Shown: piece after piece, positions 59,061 to 64,000 of the stretch | Layout of the letters: each line of letters starts with the position of its first letter | How positions within the stretch are numbered: position 1 is the first letter of the stretch | Origin: Sphagnum compactum | Taxonomy: Eukaryota > Bryophyta > Sphagnopsida > Sphagnales | Assembly: GCA_965153455.1 (NCBI GenBank) | Contig: OZ234497.1 | Coordinates: 17,229,872-17,293,871 of the forward strand | DNA: 64,000 nt | Direction of reading: 5' to 3' | The notes under the pieces: model-generated | Database searches by the model: none | Told to the model about the DNA's origin: nothing | What the model saw: only the letters and a program-made list of their open reading frames with translations | Position numbers and translations under genes: made by a program

Positions 59061-60330
59061 AATATTAATATTTTTATTAAATTATTTTTTAATGCCATAT
59101 GGCATATTTACATTGGACCACATGTCATAATATAAGATCACCCAAGTATTTGAATTGAACGTCTTAGATTATTTCAAAATAATAATAATTATAAAATTTT
59201 TAATAATCAAATATTAAGACACATGGCAGCAGATCATTTGCCCTCAATTGTGACCAAAATAATTCCATCTTAGTCTCATGTGACAATACATATACAATGG
59301 AGTCAAAGGATGAAATGTATTTGTTGACTTTTTCTTTCATACAATACCCTTTGTCATTTGCGACTAATTTATCACATGCGACTTGTCTTAGGCGACTAAA
59401 GAGATTTTAGTTGCAAAGACTAATTGAAAATACATGTTTTTCTTCTAATGAAGGTCGATTTTTTTTGGTATGAGGTAGGTATAAACTTGGTATTGAGATT
59501 GATGTAAAGTTAATATTAAACTAATATTATTTGAAGTTCATATAATATCTGTTTGGTTAACATTTCTTCATGATATACCAAACTATTATGTTTTTCCACA
59601 CTAATATACATATCAATATTATATACACAAGTTGTTCCCTATATATCGATACAACATTAATATCAACATCTTAAGAAGTTATTTTTAGACTTGTCTATAT
59701 TGTGCATGTTTTTTAAGTTTGAAACTTTTGATATTTAATTTCATATGTGACAGTTATGGCATGGGCTTGGAGAAGTCATTATTTATATATTAAGAAACAT
59801 TTGAAATAAAAAGGTATTATTTAGTTTGTTATGAAATAATGGTATGTTTTGAATATATTTTAGGTAAATCTTAGAATACACTAAGTGTGATGGATGCGAA
59901 CATCAAAGACCATTTTCCAATGAATGGAATTCATCCATAATGTTCATCCATAAGTTTTAATTAATTTTCAATTAAGCCCAGTTAACTTTCAGTTAAATCT
60001 CAATTACATCCTAATTAGCTCCTAGTTAAAATTTAATTAACTCTTAATTAAATCTAAATTAACTTCTATTTAACTCTTGATTAAGTCCCAATTAAATCAT
60101 AATTAACTTTCAATTAACTCCTAATTAACTTTTAGTTAAGTCTTAGTTAAGTTTTAATTAATTCTAGTTAATTTTTAGTTGACTCTTAGTTAACTCCAAA
60201 TTAACTTTTAGTTAAGTTTCAATTAACTCATAGTTGATTCTCAGTTAAGAAGATTCTTAGGAAGTTTTTTTACTTAATGCACAAATAAAAGCCTCCTTGA
60301 AAGCTTCCTTAAACTAGGTCCCTAAAGGGG

Positions 60331-60340
60331 TATAAATAGG
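60331..60340 (+). promoter_or_regulatory. TATA box in the presumed LTR
   Basis: GTATAAATAG, a near-perfect plant TATA box about 440 bp before the gag start, at the place expected for the U3/R boundary of the element. Confidence 0.5.
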
Positions 60341-61069
60341 AGTAGGACCCTTTCAGTATGTTCAACATTAATCTTAAGCATAATCTTGCACCATAACCTT
60401 GTCATATTTTTTTTCATATTCATGTTTCCATATGTTAGCATAATAAAAATTCATTTCCACATTTGTTTTGCACATCTTGTGTTCTTGTTTTTTAATCATG
60501 TAATTTTGTCTTGCTCCTTGTTTAAAAATTAGACTTAGACCTTTTTCTTAACCTTTGTTCTTGTGTTTTTTCATGTCCTTAACAATTTGAATAAACTTCA
60601 TCAGGTCTACATCTATTTTTGTGTCTATAAATTAATTAAAAGTTAGATTTCTTTTGGAGTTAAGTGTGGATTACCCTTCATCTTCAAAGGAAAAGTTTTA
60701 AGAAGTCGCAAATTACTCACTTCTTGTTGATTGAGGTTGTGGATTACCCACCTCTTATTGGTGTCATATTTCACGATGTTCATCATGTTTACATCAATAG
60801 AAGAAATCCTTGATGTCCTTAAGAATCTTGAACATGAAAATCAAGCATTTCATGAATATGTTGCTCATTTGCAAACCAATCAAGCTTTGACCTCCTTGGG
60901 ATGCGTTTCGACAACACAACCCCAATCAAAAGAACCACAGATCAGCCTACCTGCCAAGTTTGATAACACACGTTCAAAGTTTCAAAGTTTTGCAACCAAG
61001 TGCATTTGGTCATCCGACTTCATCCTCGTCAATATCTAATTGGCCCAGCTCAAGTTGGACTCATTGGTA

Positions 61070-61711
61070 GGTGAAAGTATGATTGGGTGGTACCATAAGG
61101 AACATCACACCTTAATTTTTCAAGACCCATCAAACTTTGAAAAAATATAGGAAACACATAAAGAAAGGATTTTAATAAAAAAAAAATTTTGAATACATTA
61201 ACTAGGTTGTATAGATTTTGAAATTTCAACAATGCAAAGAATATTTTGAATTTTGTTGTTCCTATTCATTGCATTCACACAAAATTTCAAGATAGTAATA
61301 GTGATTATGTTCCTTAAACTTTTTAAGAACATTTATCAAACAAGATTTGGGTTTTTTTTTTGATATAATTTTATACGATACTCTAAATGGTATTCTATTT
61401 GATATTTTTTATTAGGTAATTATTTGAGTAGGTATAATTTAGTTATGAATTTCCAAAGTTTAAAAATTTGATTCCTGAAGGGGCCACATGAATAAGGAAT
61501 ACAAATTTGTAATGATTTCCACCTTTTTTTATTGTAATGGAAACTTCAAGCCATATACTTTGGCATGTAATAAAAAAACATGAGAAAACATCATTTATAA
61601 TTATGAAAACATTTAAAGAAACGGGCACGGGAATATTATTTGGCCAATTTTTATTCCTTGATTGTTCTTGGAAGGTGTTCCTAGTGGGTACACCCAATCA
61701 TACTTTCACCC
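61070..61711. mobile_element. Inverted-repeat element inserted in gag
   Basis: The termini GGTGAAAGTATGATTGGGTG (61070) and its reverse complement (to 61710) match over 20 bp, with weaker match for about 20 bp more. They are flanked by TGGTA (61065-61069) and TGGCA (61712-61716), a 5-bp target duplication with one change. The gag frame reads directly across the site once the insert is ignored. The interior has no convincing transposase and is AT-rich, so this is a non-autonomous DNA element of undetermined family. Confidence 0.7.
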
Positions 61712-63312
61712 TGGCACCTTGATGTCAAGCAAGGCCCTTGCTTGGTTTGCACCTTTATTAGAACATCAATCACCCTTGTTCAACAACTTTGAAACATTTT
61801 TTGAAAAATTCAATGCCACCTTTGGAGATCTGGACAAAAAATGCATGTCTAACATCAAAATATGATCTCTTTGTCAAGGATCACATTTAGCTGCAGAATA
61901 TGTAATTGAAGTTCAAACAATTGGCTTGCGAAATACCATGGGGTGAGGCAGTGTTCATAAGTTCATTCCAATTTGGGTTATGCGATGATGTGAAGGATTT
62001 ATTACTCACCTTGCCTAATCTTTCAAAATTAAATCAGGCCATTGTACAAGCTATTCAATGTGATAATAAGCTCTCCAAATGTCGATGAAAGAGGCGCATG
62101 AACTCACATCAACAACACAAGGGAGTTTTGCACCATTGGCAACACAAAGGAATTTTCCACTTACAATGCCAACCCAGCCTTTAGCAACCTCGCCAAAGGA
62201 TGACCCCATGTAGATTAGTAAGACAAGATTCAAGCCCTTTATGGAGCAAGAGAAGCAATGCCAACATATAAATAACCTTTATTTGTATTGTGGAGAACTA
62301 GGTCATGTTGGTCATGAGTGTCTAAAGAAGCATGGACCACATGCAACATGTGTTATCTCTGTTACCAATCCACAACCAAAAGAGTCAGAAAATGAACATG
62401 TTTAGTTTCATCAGGGACCATGAAGCTAGACCTTGATGCATCATGTGATGAGAATGGTCCCAACCTATCTTCAGACCCAACACCATGTTTTTTGGTACCA
62501 ATCATTATCAAATGTAGTAAACTTGTGATGATAGAGGTTCAAACATTTTTTGATTCTAGCACATCAACATGTTTTATGGACAAAAAGCTAGTGCGACAAG
62601 ACAAGTTAATTCTAGTGGAAAAGAGCACACTAATGCTGGTTGAAGTCATTGATGGTCAAAGCCTTTATCAAAACCAATCACCCATGAAACCAAGCCATTA
62701 GATGTTACCATTAGTTCCCACACTAGCAACGTTGTTTCAATGTCATTTCATCCCCAAGAAATCATGTCATCATTAGATTGTCTCGGCTTGTTCTACATAA
62801 TCCACAAGTGGATTGGCATACAAGTAGTCTTCATTTTGGAACACCATAGCACAAGGCCTTGGAGTGTGAAACCCTCATTAGAAGCATGTAAAATTTGAAG
62901 TAGCAAGAAAACCTTGGTGGTACAAGAAGGCTTAGGTGCCCCAAGCCTTTATTCATTCGAAAAAAAACTTTGATGAAGGTTGACATGAAAGGAAATGCAT
63001 TCTTGATTTTTGTTCTTCTTTCACCAAATGTTGAACCACATCCACATGAAATTCCTTCCCAGTACCAAGAATTCAAGGATGTGTTTGAGAAGAAAAATGC
63101 AGACACGTTGCCCAAACATCGACCAACGACTGCGCCATTGATCTTGTGGAAGGAAAACAACCTCCACTCAAACCCATCTACAATTTGTCATAAGACAAAC
63201 TTGTAGTGCTTCATGAATACATTGATGAAAACCTTGGGGTATAATCACAATAAGGGTACAATATCAGGAACCATGAACAAATGAGGACCTAATCAGGAAA
63301 TTCAAATTCATG

Positions 63313-63700
63313 TTACATAGGAAACCAAACATTACATACTCCTTTTGAAAACTTTAAATTTCGCATGTGTTCGGTGAAAATGATTTTCGTGTCTAGTACC
63401 TCAACACTATTGGATGAAAAATGAATGTTAGTTACACCTTCAACTTTGTTTTGCATTGTTATTGTGCCGCTTTGGACCTTGTGTATTGTTTCCAAGTTTC
63501 CCTCGCAAATTTTTATGCACCATGTTTTTGAATTTCCCTCCAAACAATTTACTGACATGTTTGTGCAAATGTTTGAAGCAACTTCCCTTGTGAAATTTTC
63601 CTGCATAATGAAGTCTGACAACTCTGCCATCTCAATGATAAAATCATGGAAATTCCATGTTTTTTATCAATCATGTCCTCTGTCTTGTACATGTAAGCTT
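63313..63700 (-). other. Unassigned open frame near the right edge
   Basis: A - strand frame of 105 codons from 63630 to 63313, with open sequence in another frame up to about 63700. Composition is protein-like (MAELSDFIMQENFTREVASN), but no family is recognised. It lies right after the break in the RT and may belong to an inserted element continuing beyond the window. Confidence 0.25.
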
Positions 63701-64000
63701 TCGTGTGTTGGTTAGGCATCTTAGAGGTCTCAAATCTTACACATTTTCACACCACAAAATTTAGTGCAAGCTTTTTGGTGTGTGGTAACACTACTGTACT
63801 TTCTTTGCAAAAATTATGTGAAAAATCATCAAGATTTTGTTGTTACTTAAGGTGTGGTTTTAAACTTAGTATTGAATTTTACTAACTTGTCAATCTGACA
63901 TTATTACATTTGGGTTTTTATTGATGGCATGGGTTTGGACAGGAATGGGGGAGTGTGACCAATTTAATGTTGAACGGTTTGTAGCAAACTAAGGCCTAGG

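Larger units (their letters stand above)
56046..59450. mobile_element. Possible large CACTA-like element
   Basis: The left end is CACTAGTACAAATC (56046). The right end read inward is CATTAGAAGAAAAACATG (59450), close to the CACTAGAAGAAA signature of plant CACTA elements. Flanking trinucleotides are AAC and AAG, one mismatch. Subterminal regions on both sides carry TTTGCGACTA/GCGACT words (56108-56150 and 59353-59425). No transposase is visible, and the interior is tandem repeats and AT-rich DNA. The two termini match each other only weakly. Confidence 0.4.
59887..63240 (+). mobile_element. Ty3/gypsy-like retrotransposon remnant (gag, protease, start of RT)
   Basis: The 5' part probably contains an LTR with degenerate TTAACTYCTAATT repeats (59950-60250) and a TATAAATA box (60332). 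Gag begins near 60776 and shows QISLPAKFDNTRSKF. It is then split by an insertion between GPAQVGLIG (to 61069) and TLMSSKALAWFAPLLE (from 61712), and continues with FKQLACEIPWGEA and DVKDLLLTLPN. A nucleocapsid knuckle follows (about 62270-62330, YCGELGHVGHEC), with the first cysteine replaced. The protease region has FFDSSTSTCFM, where the usual DSG is DSS. The RT start (YQEFKDVFEKKNADTLPKH) breaks off at about 63237 after YIDENL. Several frames and stops show it is inactive. Confidence 0.8.

Noticed and set aside
1-64000. tRNA, rRNA or organelle-derived genes
   Set aside because: None was recognised by eye on either strand. A covariance-model search would be needed to exclude tRNAs in the AT-rich parts.

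Overview
The window is nuclear DNA of a land plant. It contains TIR-NB-ARC-LRR immune receptor genes with GT-AG introns, a secreted thaumatin-like protein, remnants of LINE, Ty3/gypsy-like and CACTA-like transposons, and long AT-rich stretches without genes. The TIR opening motif (HRGPDVK) and the nearby SERAC1-like alpha/beta hydrolase suggest a bryophyte, fern or gymnosperm-type genome rather than a flowering plant. That is inference, and the species cannot be named from the sequence alone.

Layout. A block of about 7 kb at 1-6825 is repeated almost exactly at 47446-54513. Each copy carries one seven-exon receptor gene (319-6751 and 47774-54439, + strand) with the order TIR, NB-ARC, LRR, a 'DQGWS' module, a short LRR, a second DQGWS module, and a C-terminal ZZ zinc finger. 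Copy 2 looks intact (1676 codons plus stop in my model). Copy 1 lost 213 bp in frame from its TIR exon. A third locus at 45093-45366 keeps only the 5' leader and about 21 codons. A 300-bp copy of the promoter region lies inverted at 44264-44570. Copy 1 is followed by a 702-codon ORF with 21-residue repeats (6825-8933), a frameshifted SERAC1-like hydrolase (9710-11498) and a second, broken copy of the repeat exon (11660-12507). None of these follows copy 2, where the homology stops at 54513.

From 12.5 to 41 kb the DNA is mostly non-coding with decayed transposons: a LINE on the - strand (16320-18145), a LINE fragment on the + strand (29660-30430), three polypurine-tract-like ends of LTR elements, a CACTA-like element (31374-32740) filled with degenerate tandem repeats, an 81-bp tandem array (36719-37090) and a 1.1-kb block (38409-39505) that recurs at 45360-46680. 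A three-exon thaumatin-like gene lies on the - strand at 41390-42832. Upstream of it are GTCT/GTCC microsatellites, a perfect 16-bp stem and a G-run-rich tandem repeat. The right end (54.5-64 kb) holds a second, larger CACTA-like element (56046-59450) with a 361-bp higher-order repeat, and a Ty3/gypsy-like element (about 59887-63240) whose gag is interrupted by a 0.64-kb inverted-repeat element.

Functional reading. The recognisable genes are defence-related: duplicated receptors, a thaumatin-like (PR-5-type) protein and a hydrolase of a type linked to NB-ARC proteins in bryophytes. The strongest candidate for something undescribed is the receptor architecture with two DQGWS modules and a ZZ finger. 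Amino-acid differences between the two copies concentrate in those modules.
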